This document shows, in pieces, positions 49,901-58,317 of a stretch of 64,000 nucleotides of DNA. The stretch covers positions 53,656,761-53,720,760 of the forward strand of contig OZ024869.1 in assembly GCA_964017185.1 (NCBI GenBank). Reading direction: 5' to 3'. Made by a program: the position numbers and the translations under genes. Within the stretch, counting starts at the first letter, position 1. Each line of letters begins with the position of its first letter. This stretch comes from Rugalucina vietnamica. Taxonomy: Eukaryota; Mollusca; Bivalvia; Lucinida; Lucinidae. A model generated the notes under the pieces. That model was not told where the DNA came from. It searched no databases and worked only from the letters and a program-made list of their open reading frames with translations.

Positions 49901-50943
49901 TAGCTCAATTACTATCAATACTCAATTGATTAGCAAATCATTTAATTAGAGATCATAGCTCTTCCTAATTAAACTCATACTCAGAGAAAGATAATTCCTC
50001 AGTGTCATAGCAAAATATAGAAGACTATATATTTAGCTGAAAATGTAGATGCAGCAACAAATGTGCTTTAGATATTGTTAGATGTGCTATTATTCATAAT
50101 TTAACAAAGAATAACAAAAGGGACAATATGGCTGCTTATAAAATGTTTCAAAACCCTTGGGAAGAAAATGAAAGATTTGAAAGAAAAGCTAGGATGGATA
50201 TCTCTCATCTTGCAAATAAATTTATCAAAATGTTCAAACTGCAGAAACACAGGAATAAGTACAGGAAATTGGATAGGTGTGTTATTTATGTGATTTTATA
50301 TTTTCTGATTGATCTTTCTTTCTTTCTTTCTTTTTTTCTTTGATATCTTCTAATTAATTTTATCAGTCTTCCTTCTTTCTTTGTATTCTTTTCTTTCCAT
50401 CTGATTTGTGTATGTGCTATTTCCTGTCAGCATCTTTTACACATTTTCTTCATAATAGAAAGAGATTTGGGCTGCTGCAAAAGAAAACCAACAATTTGCT
50501 TATGCGAAAATAAAGGCGCAGATCAGCTTCGCAGTAACTGCGAAGCTGCTCAGCGCTTTTGTTTTCGCTACTCGGATAGTACAATTTCTCTGCTACTTAA
50601 ATCCAAAATTTTGAGCTTCTAGCCTGCTTCTGTAACTGTACAGGCCAGTTTGTGTAAGACCTGGTCGGAACCCAAATTGTTGGTTTTCTCACGCACATGC
50701 TCATTTGATCAGGTATTGCAAAAACGTTTTTGTGATAAAAAAAATAGGACTGAAAAAACAACAACATATTTCTCTATTCCAGTAATGGTATGACCCCCGG
50801 AGCAGCCAGTATAGGTTCAGCATCCTCCCTGGCGTGCAGACTGAGGTCTCGGGAATCAGCTGTGAGCCTGACCAGTGTAGACTCTATGAAATCTACAACT
50901 TCTGCTGTACCAAGTAAGTTACTTTATTTAGCATTCTGTTAAA

Positions 50944-50993
<50 letters not shown>

Positions 50994-53900
50994 CAAAACG
51001 AAGTTTTAGGGGGTATACTGTTTTCAGCCTGTCCGTGATTCCGTGATTCCGTCAACATTTTGACATCTTTGCTGAATAACTTAAGTAGTTTCTGCCCGAT
51101 GTTCTTCAAATTTTCAACACACCTGCACCATTGGACAACACATGTGTGATATGAATTTAGGGGCCAAAGGGTCAGTTTTGCAAGAGTTATGGGACTTTTT
51201 AAATCTTGACATAGGATGTTTGCCGTAGTGCTAATAGTGCATACTTTGTGAAATCAACTCCTCCTACAGCTTTCAATATTCTCTTTTGATACTTTGCAGA
51301 TATGTGCCAGAGATATTGAAGATATGCATGAAGAAGTATCATGCTGAAAGAAACAAATTTTGACAAATTTACAGCATTTTGAACTTAGCCAATTTTCAAT
51401 AATTGCCATATTCAACAATGGTTGGTAGTGCATAGTTTGTGAAATCAACTCCTTCTAGGGCTTTCAGTATTTCTTTTCAATACTTTGCAGACATATTCCA
51501 CACATATTGAAGATGTGCATGAAGAATTATAATGCTGAAAAAATATTTTTTGACAAATTTACATCATTTTTCAACATAGTCATTTTTTGACAATTGCTTA
51601 TATACAATAATGGTTGATAGTTCATAGTATGTGAAATCAACTCCTCCTAGGGCTTTCAGTATTTCTTTCCAATACTTTGCAGACATGTTACACACATATT
51701 GAAGATGTGCGTGAAGAATTATAATACTGAAAATTAATTTCTGACAAATCTACAGCATTTTTAACATACATGTAGCCATTTTTTGACCATTGCTTATATG
51801 CAATAATGGTTGGTAGTGCATAGTTTGTGAAATCAACTCCTCCTAGGGCTTTCAGTATTTCTTTTCAATACTTTGCAGACACGTTCCACACATATTGAAG
51901 ATGTGCATGAAGAATTATAATACTGAAAAAGTGAATTTTGACAAATTTACATCATTTTTCAACATAGCCATTTCTTGACTATTGCTTATATACAATAATG
52001 GATGGTAGTGCATACATTGTGAAATCAACTCCTCCTAGGGCTTTCAGTGTTTCTTTTAAATTCTTTGTAGATTTGTTCCAGATATATTTTAGATGTGCAT
52101 GAATAATTTTCTTGCTGAAAAAATAATTTTTGACAAATTTTTAGCTTTTCTTTAACTTAGCCAATTTTTTACCATTTCTCATGATAAACAATAATGGTCA
52201 TAGTGCATACAGTGAAATCAACCTCAAGCTTTCAGTATATTCTTTTAATATCTTATAGATGTGACTGGCATACTGAGGATGTTCATGAAGAATTATAATG
52301 CTAAAGATATCTTTGACAAATTTTCTGCGTTTTTGACTTAGGAAGTTATTGGCCAGCTTCAGATAATTTTGCGGGGGGTATACTGAAAGCCTTGCTTGCA
52401 GCCAATTTCTAGTTTTGAATCAGTTAAGTAAGCTTCAAGCATCACCCGCCAAATATATAGAAATACATGTAGCTATACAAAGTTTTTGCCTTCTAGAAAA
52501 TTTAATAGCTTTTGCAAAGATTTTACTTTATGTATTTAGGTATAAAAATGTTAATCTTAAGCAATGAACCATTTAATTCTCTCATTGAGCGAAATGCATC
52601 CAGGGTAATAAAATTGATTTTTTTCTCAATTTTCAGGAGGTGCAGGTGGCATATTCATGTGTGAAGATGAACCTGAAAACTTGGAATGGGGACGCCTCAG
52701 TGAGCTACAGCGCCGTAATACCCTCTGCCTACCCCACCTGAAAACTTCCTATCCCGTCGAGACTCAGACTGTCAAACAGAGCAAGTTTCGTGAGGACGCG
52801 TTGCGGGAGAGCACGATGGGTAACGTCACATTGCAGGGGTTGGAGCACGGTAGCGGGAGGAAGAGGAAGCATCAACAGCGAGATGACTCGTCGAGTGATT
52901 CCTCGGATAATAGGAGCAAACTGGTAGGAGTTTGTATAATTATAAATGAGCTGTCTCGTGAAAAACCAACAATGTAGTTTCCGAACAGGTCCAACACAAA
53001 CCGAGCTGTTCAAGCACAGAAGCAGGCTAGAACCTTGAAATTTCGGATTTAAGAAGAAGAGGAAGTGTAGTGTCCTTGTAGCGAAAACAAAGGCGCTGAT
53101 CAGCTTCGTGGTTACCGCGAAGCTGATCTGCGGCTTTGTTTTCGCATATGCTGTTTGTTGGTTTTCTCATGAGGCGGCTGAAATGTGTGTACAACTATTT
53201 GAATCCCATTGAAGGACCAGAAAAGTATTTTTTTAGGAAAAAATAAATTAGCTTTTGGGTATTTGTAGTCTGATCAGAGCCTGTGTTTTCAACAGAAAAC
53301 AATCTGAAATCTGAAAATGAGTCCCTAGAATGCACACGAGAAGTGAACTTAGACACACAATCATCTGACATCTCAGCGGTGGAAAACAGAGTCAGGGAGG
53401 TCATTTTAGTCCCTGACCGTGTAGGGAATGAAACTACATTTATAGGCAGATTTATATTAGCAGATCGTAGTATGATGTAGATTGATTTGATCATTTGATA
53501 GTGTCTTATTAGTGTGCAACGATTCATTTGATATAGAAATTTACTGCAGTCTAATTTCTGTTTCTTACTATTCTATAAACAAGTTTTACTAGTTATAAAT
53601 TTGATGTGTCTATTTTGTAACAGGCAAAGCCAGGTGCCCATGGGACTGTGTACCAAAAGCCTGGTCCCCCAACCCCTGCCAACCAGCGGAGAAATTCAGG
53701 GAAAGGTACCTCCTCCAGGTCACCCAACAGTCGGAGAAACTCTGGGAAAGGCTCCAGGTCACCTCGAACCCCGGTCAGCCTGCGCGGGAGACGGACCCCC
53801 GGGAGAAGAACACCCAAGAACACACCGAAACGGACAACTTCTCTGGTCAGTAATGTGGAAAATACTGGTTCAGGGAAAAAGGTTTGTAGCTTGGTTGTTA

Positions 53901-56142
53901 CTTGATTTGGACAAATGAGCCTTGACGCGAGAAAACCGGTCTTCGGGGTTTCCGACCAGGTCCGACACAAACCGACCTGTACAAGCTCAGAAAAGAGCTA
54001 GAAGCTTGAAATTTCGGATTTAAGTAGAAGAGGAATTGTACTATCCGAGTAGCGAAAACAAAGGCGCTGATCAGCTTCGCGGTTACCGCGAAGCTGATCT
54101 GCGCCTTTGTTTTCGCCTAGGCAAAAATCCGGTTTTCTCACGATGCGGCTCAAATCATCTATAGCATTATTAACTTAACAAAGCCATTGGTTAATAAAAT
54201 TTTAATAAAGCAGTCCAGACATTGCCTCATATGCTCTGACACCATAGACATTTAGCAAAAAGTCAAATTAAATTAAAATCTTACACTTCTGATAAACTCT
54301 TACTGAGTTCTGATAAACTACTGCCTTTGGTAATCATTCTATGTTATCATGATTCTGCCTTGTCAAGCCTAAAAGCTTTCCATCGAGCATATTTTTTACG
54401 AGACTCTTTTATTCTGAACAGTATATTTTATGTATCTTGGTTGAAAATTACACGAGACATTCATTAAAAGAATATATACCTTGCATTTCTCAACTATGTA
54501 TTTACAGTCCAGTAAGAGAGAAAGTGTTGCTTTCAACGTTGGTTTTTCACCAGTGTCTAATTCTAAGAAGAGTTTACGTCGGCAACAGGGATTTATTCAA
54601 AAACAGCCCCAGTCCTCTAGTCAGGTTAGTAAGCTTGTCAGTGTTTTTGAAAAGAAAGATAGTTCGGCTAGTGTGCGTGGTGAAACGCCTATCAGCTCTG
54701 CGAGTGCACTTGGCGAAACGCCCGTCCAGAGCTGGAGATCATGGTTGAAGGCCAATAATAGTGCAGGCCGAGAACTGGGTGATAGTACAGGGCCATGGTC
54801 CCATCAGGTTGATAGGGACAATAAAATGGAAAGGAAAATTAGTAAAAATCTGGCAGATAGTTTTAGTTCATTCCAAACTGGCAGTGTTGGAAATGTGAAT
54901 AAGACTGGAAGAGATCCTGAAATTGTGGTAGACAATAGTGGTGGACAGCCAAATGAACAGACTGGCTTTAAAACCAGTTCACTTAGAAAACAACCATTGA
55001 ATAGGGAAGATAGTATCTCTAGACAAGCTGGTAGTGCTAAAAAGCGACAAAGAAGTGCCAGTTTTAAGGGGCTTCTTTGTGGCGTTAAAAAGGCTAAGCT
55101 GGATGATACCTATGAAGAAGCCAATACCGGTTCTTATTGTGAAGCCCCAGATGTAAATGATAAAGAAAATGTGGCACAGAGTCCTTTTGTTAGGGCTCAG
55201 TGCATAAGACAGCCTGTAAGACGGTCTCTTAAAGGGAATTTCTTTATCATGAATGACAGTCCCGGCATGACTGCCCCGGCTAAAGCAACCAGTGCATCCC
55301 ACCTACCACCCAAACCAACCCCTGTAATTAAAACAGTTAAGTCAGACTCAATGGTTTGTAGCAGTATTCTTAAAAAGAATGATGCAGTGTCTAATGTAAG
55401 TGAGAATATTAAGCAAGAGCTTGAGCCCCCATGTAAGGATTTAAGCAACAAATTTGCTTCCCCTTTCCGGGATCTTGATTCAATGTTTTCTGTAGCAGCC
55501 TCTCCCGCTTTTGTCGGTAGCACCCCGGCCAAGCTTCCACCTTCCGTCGGGAGTACCCCGGCCAAGCTCCCACCACTTGAAGTACCCCCAACTCCCGATC
55601 TTACCAAGCAGTTCAATGTCTTGTCCATATACAATAAAGAAAGCCCAGTCCAAGGCTCACCCAGATTAGGCAAGAAACCCAGCAAGTCAATGTTACCTTG
55701 GAAAAAGAAGAGTAGCTCTTCCACCAGCCGATTTAAGGGTACCCCAGTGAAAATTAAACTAACACCCTCAGTTCCCAAGGAGTACAAAAGTTGCTCTAAT
55801 CTAGGAAACAAAGACCCCATCCATCCGGCAACCCCAGTTGCCTCTGCATACAAACTTGTACGCTACCCTATTGGGATGCCTGGATTCAGCTCCACCCCAG
55901 CCCCCAGTCTGCAAACTCCTGGCCTTGACTTGTCTGTCCTTGAAGAAAAGGAAAAAGATATTGTCACACCGTCAAAACACACTCCCAAGAAGGCTGTCAG
56001 TAAATTAATTTCAAAGTTCACTCCCCGACGGAGTAAAGTGAGGCCACAAGAGAATGTTTTTGACAGACGCCAAGTAGATTTTGCTGAGGATCCACCAGCA
56101 GACTTTACTGATCAAGTAGATTTTAATAATGAACATTTCTAA
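28867..56142 (+). CDS. NUMA1: NuMA homologue (nuclear mitotic apparatus protein), 24 coding exons
   Basis: Predicted exons: 28867-28902, 29452-29534, 29852-29931, 30221-30321, 30898-31084, 32567-32677, 35029-35201, 36910-37033, 37490-37607, 38124-38229, 38601-38835, 39201-39385, 39669-39965, 40213-43554, 43753-43926, 44212-44463, 44850-44963, 45458-45692, 48807-48971, 49291-49483, 50783-50913, 52637-52923, 53624-53881, 54508-56142. All junctions have AG/GT borders and compatible phases; they total 8622 nt (2873 aa; human NuMA is about 2115). Exons 1-6 encode a helical N-terminus like NuMA's hook/CH region. Exon 7 ends TSPLGALMQSPQLAQK like NuMA's pre-coil segment. Residues about 255-2050 are coiled coil. 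EDEPENLEWGRLSELQRRN is the LGN-binding signature. NuMA links LGN to dynein at the cortex and focuses spindle poles in mitosis. The identification rests on that signature, on RESVAFNV near the tail and on overall architecture. Confidence 0.92.
30596..30847 (+). mobile_element. GAGCCGC palindromic MITE in NuMA intron 4
   Basis: Full-length type copy (GAGCCGCCTCGTGGGAAAAC ... GAGGTGGCTC) with duplicated hairpin arms GATCAGCTTCGCGGATACCG / CGAAGCTGATC. It ends 50 bp before exon 5. The phrase CTGGAAGAAGAATATG lies on both sides (30581-30596 and 30871-30886), see findings. Confidence 0.85.
31306..32072. mobile_element. Non-autonomous DNA transposon, 13-bp TIR, 5-bp TSD
   Basis: 767 bp with perfect inverted ends CAGAGCAACAGAT / ATCTGTTGCTCTG and a duplication AGTAT (31301-31305, 32073-32077). 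It contains an inner palindrome near 31440-31500 (AAAAGCCTTCTA/TAGAAGGCTTTT). No coding frame. It lies in NuMA intron 5. Confidence 0.8.
32178..32350 (+). repeat. SINE body fragment
   Basis: Contains CTTTCGGATGAGAC followed by ACTCAGTTTCCCC, matching the body phrase of the SINE at 13645-13990 (CCTTCGGATCGGGACG). The tRNA head is too decayed to recognise. Confidence 0.45.
32725..32812 (+). repeat. CAT/ATC microsatellite
   Basis: Two runs of (ATC)n / (CAT)n at about 32733-32752 and 32783-32810 in NuMA intron 6, directly abutting a MITE. Confidence 0.8.
32815..33046 (-). mobile_element. GAGCCGC-family MITE in NuMA intron 6
   Basis: A diverged copy from GAGTGGCGTCATGAGAAAAC to TCGCTTGAAGGCTC with 4-bp duplication ATTT on both sides. 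Confidence 0.75.
33318..33917. mobile_element. 600-bp relative of the GAGCCGC MITE family
   Basis: Inverted ends GAACCGCAACGCGACAAAAT and, reverse-complemented, GGGCCACAACGCGAGAAAAT, with 4-bp duplication ATAT (33314-33317, 33918-33921). End sequence and duplication length match the GAGCCGC family, but the interior is different and longer. It may be a distant, less reduced relative. The rest of NuMA intron 6 to 35028 shows no other feature. Confidence 0.75.
35780..36320. mobile_element. hAT-like MITE (copy 2), 8-bp TSD
   Basis: 541 bp, TAGTGTTGGGCCATCGG ... CATCGGCCCATCACTA, with a perfect 8-bp duplication CTTATCAC (35772-35779, 36321-36328). The 8-bp duplication supports hAT origin. It shares the GAT/ATC-rich subterminal repeats of 12999-13541. 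Located in NuMA intron 7. Confidence 0.9.
36604..36849 (+). mobile_element. GAGCCGC MITE in NuMA intron 7
   Basis: 246 bp with 4-bp duplication AAAT on both sides. The ends have drifted (GAGCCACCTCATGAG ... GCGGCGGCTC). It ends 60 bp before exon 8. Confidence 0.85.
37619..37857. mobile_element. Hairpin MITE with 72-bp perfect palindrome
   Basis: Inverted ends CCGAGGTTATAAAACTTTTT and their complement, then TCATGCTCAGCTCAGCTGAG near both ends. Inside, 37664-37735 is a perfect 72-bp palindrome centred at 37699/37700 on CCAACAATTGTTGG. It begins about 11 bp after the exon 9 donor. Confidence 0.8.
40213..43554 (+). CDS. NUMA1: NuMA exon 14: central coiled-coil exon
   Basis: A single 3342-bp phase 0-0 exon encoding residues about 613-1726. 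It is almost pure heptad sequence (Glu, Lys, Gln, Leu, Ser) with recurring short phrases such as SELKTWKSKF, LNSEIEVWKAKVEK and ENEVWKSKVGEMKE, suggesting internal duplication of a roughly 40-residue block near its start. The coil forms the long rod of the NuMA dimer. Bounded by ATTTTCAG and CAACAG|GTTAGG. Confidence 0.9.
44488..44659 (+). mobile_element. GAGCCGC MITE, 3'-truncated (NuMA intron 16)
   Basis: Starts GAGCCGTGACGCG, includes CGAAAACAAAGGCGCTGATTAG and stops at GTGCAGTTACTG, the hairpin tip; the second arm is missing. Confidence 0.65.
45356..45440 (-). mobile_element. GAGCCGC MITE fragment (NuMA intron 17)
   Basis: About 85 bp matching the outer arm in reverse orientation (TTTCAAG ... 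CTGGTCAGAAACCCCAAAG ... GAGGCTAATG), ending 17 bp before exon 18. Confidence 0.55.
45842..48543. mobile_element. 2.7-kb DNA transposon, long TIRs, 3-bp TSD, in NuMA intron 18
   Basis: About 45-bp inverted ends start GGGCTATTCCAG and share CGGGAAGA-type and GGCACTTT blocks. A 3-bp duplication TGA flanks it (45839-45841, 48544-48546). CTACAGAAG-like motifs repeat near both ends (five on the left, three on the right), all in the same orientation. It also holds an internal TTAACCGGTGTATACCG repeat near 47375 and hosts the nested MITE 46635-47223. No transposase is recognisable. A 3-bp target fits PIF/Harbinger, an inference. Confidence 0.8.
46635..47223. mobile_element. MITE with GGAATGGAC-repeat TIRs, 9-bp TSD (copy 2, nested)
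   Basis: 589 bp, CGGTGCGTTCC ... GGAACGCACCC, with a 9-bp duplication GTTTTTTTT (46626-46634, 47224-47232). Its interior matches copy 1 (443-1019) in reverse orientation (e.g. GTAGCTCAGTGGTGGGGTC in copy 1). It inserted into the 45842-48543 transposon. Confidence 0.85.
50469..50702 (-). mobile_element. GAGCCGC MITE (NuMA intron 20)
   Basis: Reverse-orientation copy with 4-bp duplication ATTT (50465-50468, 50703-50706) and an intact central hairpin GATCAGCTTCGCAGTAACTG. Confidence 0.8.
50946..50992 (+). repeat. Poly-C tract (47 C)
   Basis: An uninterrupted run of 47 C, 32 bp after the exon 21 donor, at the left border of the 193-bp tandem repeat element. The length may be unreliable because such tracts are hard to assemble. 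Confidence 0.9.
50993..52412 (+). mobile_element. Tandem-repeat element, Helitron-like 3' end
   Basis: Starts GCAAAACGAAGTTTTAGGGG and has GGGGGTATACTG at both ends. The core has six units of about 193 bp marked by GTGAAATCAACTCCTCCTAG (starts near 51236, 51427, 51619, 51815, 52007, 52202). It ends GCTTGCAGCCAATTTCTAG followed by TT. A CTAG terminus with a tandem-repeat core recalls non-autonomous Helitron/Helentron elements. Located in NuMA intron 21. Confidence 0.65.
52637..52923 (+). CDS. NUMA1: NuMA exon 22: LGN/Pins-binding segment
   Basis: Encodes GIFMCEDEPENLEWGRLSEL, then QRRNTLCLPHLKTSYPVETQ. This lines up closely with the vertebrate NuMA segment around DEPEQLDDW..RIAELQQRN..PPHLKTCYPLE, which binds the TPR repeats of LGN and recruits NuMA to the cortex. 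A basic SGRKRKHQQR stretch near the exon end could serve as nuclear localisation signal. A GAGCCGC MITE sits 24 bp after the donor. Confidence 0.93.
52948..53180 (+). mobile_element. GAGCCGC MITE (NuMA intron 22)
   Basis: 233 bp with 4-bp duplication AAAT on both sides (52944-52947, 53181-53184). The central hairpin is GATCAGCTTCGTGGTTACCG with its complementary arm. Confidence 0.85.
53240..53470 (-). repeat. LINE 3'-end fragment (unoccupied MULE target paralogue)
   Basis: The minus strand reads TLFSTAEMSDDCVSKFTSRV, the same tail as the LINE split by the MULE. At 53359-53367 it carries a single uninterrupted AATCATCTG. Confidence 0.75.
53927..54151 (+). mobile_element. GAGCCGC MITE (NuMA intron 23)
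   Basis: 225 bp with 4-bp duplication AAAT (53923-53926, 54152-54155). It has a near-perfect central hairpin with arms GCGCTGATCAGCTTCGCGGT and complement. Confidence 0.9.
54508..56142 (+). CDS. NUMA1: NuMA terminal exon (long C-terminus)
   Basis: A 1635-bp exon opening with SSKRESVAFNVGFSP, resembling the conserved QSMAFSILNTPKK segment of vertebrate NuMA. The rest is Ser/Thr-Pro rich and basic, with many candidate CDK sites (STPAKLPP twice, KFTPRR, DIVTPSKHTP) and AVSKLISKFTPRRSK near the end. The stop is TAA at 56140-56142, eight bases before a MITE. An internal donor CAG|GTTAGT at 54624/54625 allows an alternative end. Confidence 0.85.
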   Translation, partial: SSKRESVAFNVGFSPVSNSKKSLRRQQGFIQKQPQSSSQVSKLVSVFEKKDSSASVRGETPISSASALGETPVQSWRSWLKANNSAGRELGDSTGPWSHQVDRDNKMERKISKNLADSFSSFQTGSVGNVNKTGRDPEIVVDNSGGQPNEQTGFKTSSLRKQPLNREDSISRQAGSAKKRQRSASFKGLLCGVKKAKLDDTYEEANTGSYCEAPDVNDKENVAQSPFVRAQCIRQPVRRSLKGNFFIMNDSPGMTAPAKATSASHLPPKPTPVIKTVKSDSMVCSSILKKNDAVSNVSENIKQELEPPCKDLSNKFASPFRDLDSMFSVAASPAFVGSTPAKLPPSVGSTPAKLPPLEVPPTPDLTKQFNVLSIYNKESPVQGSPRLGKKPSKSMLPWKKKSSSSTSRFKGTPVKIKLTPSVPKEYKSCSNLGNKDPIHPATPVASAYKLVRYPIGMPGFSSTPAPSLQTPGLDLSVLEEKEKDIVTPSKHTPKKAVSKLISKFTPRRSKVRPQENVFDRRQVDFAEDPPADFTDQVDFNNEHF

Positions 56143-56150
56143 AAAAAAAT

Positions 56151-56371
56151 GAGCCGCCTCGTGGGAAAACCAACAATGTGGTTTCCGAACAGGTCCGACA
56201 TAAACCGACCTGTACAGTCACAGAAAAGAGCTAGAATCTTGAAATTTCGGATTAAGGTAGAAGAGGAACTGTACTATCTGAGTAGCGAAAACAAAGGCGC
56301 TGATCAGCTTCGCAGTAACTGCGCCTTTGTTTTTGCCGAGGCAGATTGTTGGTTTTCCCATGTGGTGGCTC
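56151..56371 (+). mobile_element. GAGCCGC MITE just after the NuMA stop
   Basis: 221 bp with duplication AAAT (56147-56150, 56372-56375). It starts 8 bp after the TAA at 56142, so it forms the beginning of the long-isoform 3' UTR. One hairpin arm is shortened. Confidence 0.88.
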
Positions 56372-56991
56372 AAATGTTAAGCCATGTCTCAACATACTTT
56401 TAGAAATTCAAAATTAATGAAACAGAATTGTATGTATGGTTTACATTTATGTACCATGTACTTTTTAGCATTAACTTGAATGGTGCTTGCTTCAGAACGG
56501 GTAAAGTTTTTCGACTTATAATTAGGAGGCTAAAATAGATAAAAAGCCTGCATGTCCATGTAGTCATGATAAAATTATATAATGTTGATTATCAGTAGCC
56601 TAAAATGTATACTATTCATGTGTGTTAGATATCAACGGACAAAACTGTATTTTCCCCAATATTGAAGATAGGAATTCTTTTAATTTTTAAACATTGAAAA
56701 TTGGAATCATTATGTACTGGTGCAGCACTTTTGAGGATATTAGGCTGAAATCAATTCAGTTTATTAATTGTTTTGGTAAAAATAGTTTATTATGTATTTG
56801 ACTATATGTTCCCAATCGGCTGCCTCTGATTTTTGTCCCAAATAGCTTCAGCGCAGGCACAGTAGGAAATGGTACGCATCACTCATCATTTCTGTTGCCG
56901 TTTTGAGTTATTCATTCTGCACTTACAACAAACAGGCCTGATCACAATGAAACATAATAGTAAAACTTGACAAAAAAGTCAAAACCCATAT

Positions 56992-57226
56992 GAGCCGCAT
57001 CGTGAGAAAACCGGAATTTTGCCTATGCGAAAACAAAGGCGCAGATCAGCTTCGCGGTAACCGCGAAGCTGATCAGCGCCTTTGTTTTCGCCACTCGGAT
57101 AGTACAATTCCTCTTCTTCTTAAATCCGAAATTTCAAGCTGCTAGCCCTTGTCTGTAACTGTACAGGCCGGTTTATGTCGGACCTGGTCGGAAACCCCGA
57201 AGACCGGTTTTCTTGCGTCGCGGCTC
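56992..57226 (-). mobile_element. GAGCCGC MITE, reverse orientation
   Basis: 235 bp with duplication ATAT (56988-56991, 57227-57230). It is oriented opposite to the copies at 56151 and 57358. Confidence 0.9.
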
Positions 57227-57292
57227 ATATAGTCTCTACAATCCAAAATGTTGAGTAATAAGCATGGAACTCTGGAAGAGCTTTTAAATACT

Positions 57293-57747
57293 GAGCTGCC
57301 GCATCAGACAAGCTGCATATGCGAAAACAAACGACGCAGATCAGCTGTGTACTAACTGAGCCGCGACGCGAGAAAACCGGTCTTCGGGGTTTCCGACCAG
57401 GTCCGACACAAACCGGCCTGTACAAGCTCAGAAAAGAGCTAGAAGCTTGAAATTTTGGATTTAGAAAGAAGAGGAATTGTACTATCCGAGTAGTGAAAAC
57501 AAAGGCGCTGATCAGCTTCGCGGTTACCGCGAAGCTGATCTGCGCCTTTGTTTTCGCCTAGGCAAAAATCCGGTTTTCTCATGACGCGGCTCAACTGTAT
57601 CTTTGTTTTTGCTTCAAGGATAGTACAATTCCTCTTCTACATTTACCCAAAATTTTAAGCTTGTAGCTTGCTTCTGTGACTGTACAGGCTGGTTTGTATC
57701 AGAGGTGGTCAGAAACCAAAATTGTTGGTCTTCTCATGCGAAGGCTC
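57293..57747 (-). mobile_element. GAGCCGC MITE interrupted by another copy
   Basis: Outer copy in two parts, 57293-57357 and 57593-57747 (GAGCTGCCGCATCAG ... TCATGCGAAGGCTC). The inner copy 57358-57592 sits at the tip of its central hairpin. Confidence 0.75.
57358..57592 (+). mobile_element. GAGCCGC MITE nested in a MITE of its own family
   Basis: 235 bp, GAGCCGCGACGCGAGAAAAC ... CATGACGCGGCTC, with duplication AACT (57354-57357, 57593-57596). Its hairpin arms are better preserved than in the host copy, consistent with later insertion. Confidence 0.9.
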
Positions 57748-57823
57748 ATAGATCAAACTCAACAGCTTATTTAAAACCTGGATCAAGGCCTATTATAAAG
57801 CACTTTTCATGAATTGCTGCATG

Positions 57824-57829
57824 AATAAA
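57824..57829 (+). promoter_or_regulatory. Candidate poly(A) signal (long isoform)
   Basis: The first AATAAA I noticed downstream of the 56142 stop. It would give a 3' UTR of about 1.7 kb made largely of MITEs. Position only; no cleavage evidence. Confidence 0.35.
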
Positions 57830-58257
57830 AACACCAAGTTCGCAACAACTGCACCCATCTGAAAATAATTTTCAATTTAGTTCATATGGTGGCGGTTTAT
57901 TGTTGCCAATTTTCTAACATTTGATTTATGTCTGTTAAGTTCATACAACTAACCTTTGCATGCAGACTTAAATATATCAGAAAAAAATGTTTTTGCCATA
58001 AGAAAAGCCTTAAGTAATAAGATAGATTTAGAAAGAGTGTGATCCGACTGTATATTCTAAGATGTGAAACTGAAAATATGTTGATCTGCTCAAAACAGGT
58101 CTTGTAGAAATTCTAAATCATTAAACTGATTAAAGTGAAATAATATTTTCAATATAATGCATTTAAATCTCTGACAAAAGACTATAATTATTCAAAGACT
58201 TTTTAGTAGTTATGCATAGAACATTGTGATTAACCATTCTTTCATTTTCTCTTTCAG

Positions 58258-58317
58258 ACTCAAGCTGTGCCTCGAAAGCCATTGGGTGTGAGAAATTATC
58301 TTCAGACTGGTGTATGA
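58258..58317 (+). CDS. NUMA1: Predicted alternative last NuMA exon (short C-terminus)
   Basis: After a strong acceptor (TTTTCTCTTTCAG) the phase-0 frame reads TQAVPRKPLGVRNYLQTGV and stops at 58315-58317. Joined to the internal donor at 54624 it would give a 2387-residue isoform lacking most of the proline-rich tail. The next 30 bp repeat GACTGGTGTATGAATAATTA. Vertebrate NuMA is also alternatively spliced at the 3' end. This exon is a prediction from splice signals and phase only. Confidence 0.5.
   Translation, partial: TQAVPRKPLGVRNYLQTGV

Noticed and set aside
54979..55853. Minus-strand open frames opposite the NuMA last exon
   Set aside because: Shadow of the proline-rich coding exon; no protein family recognised.
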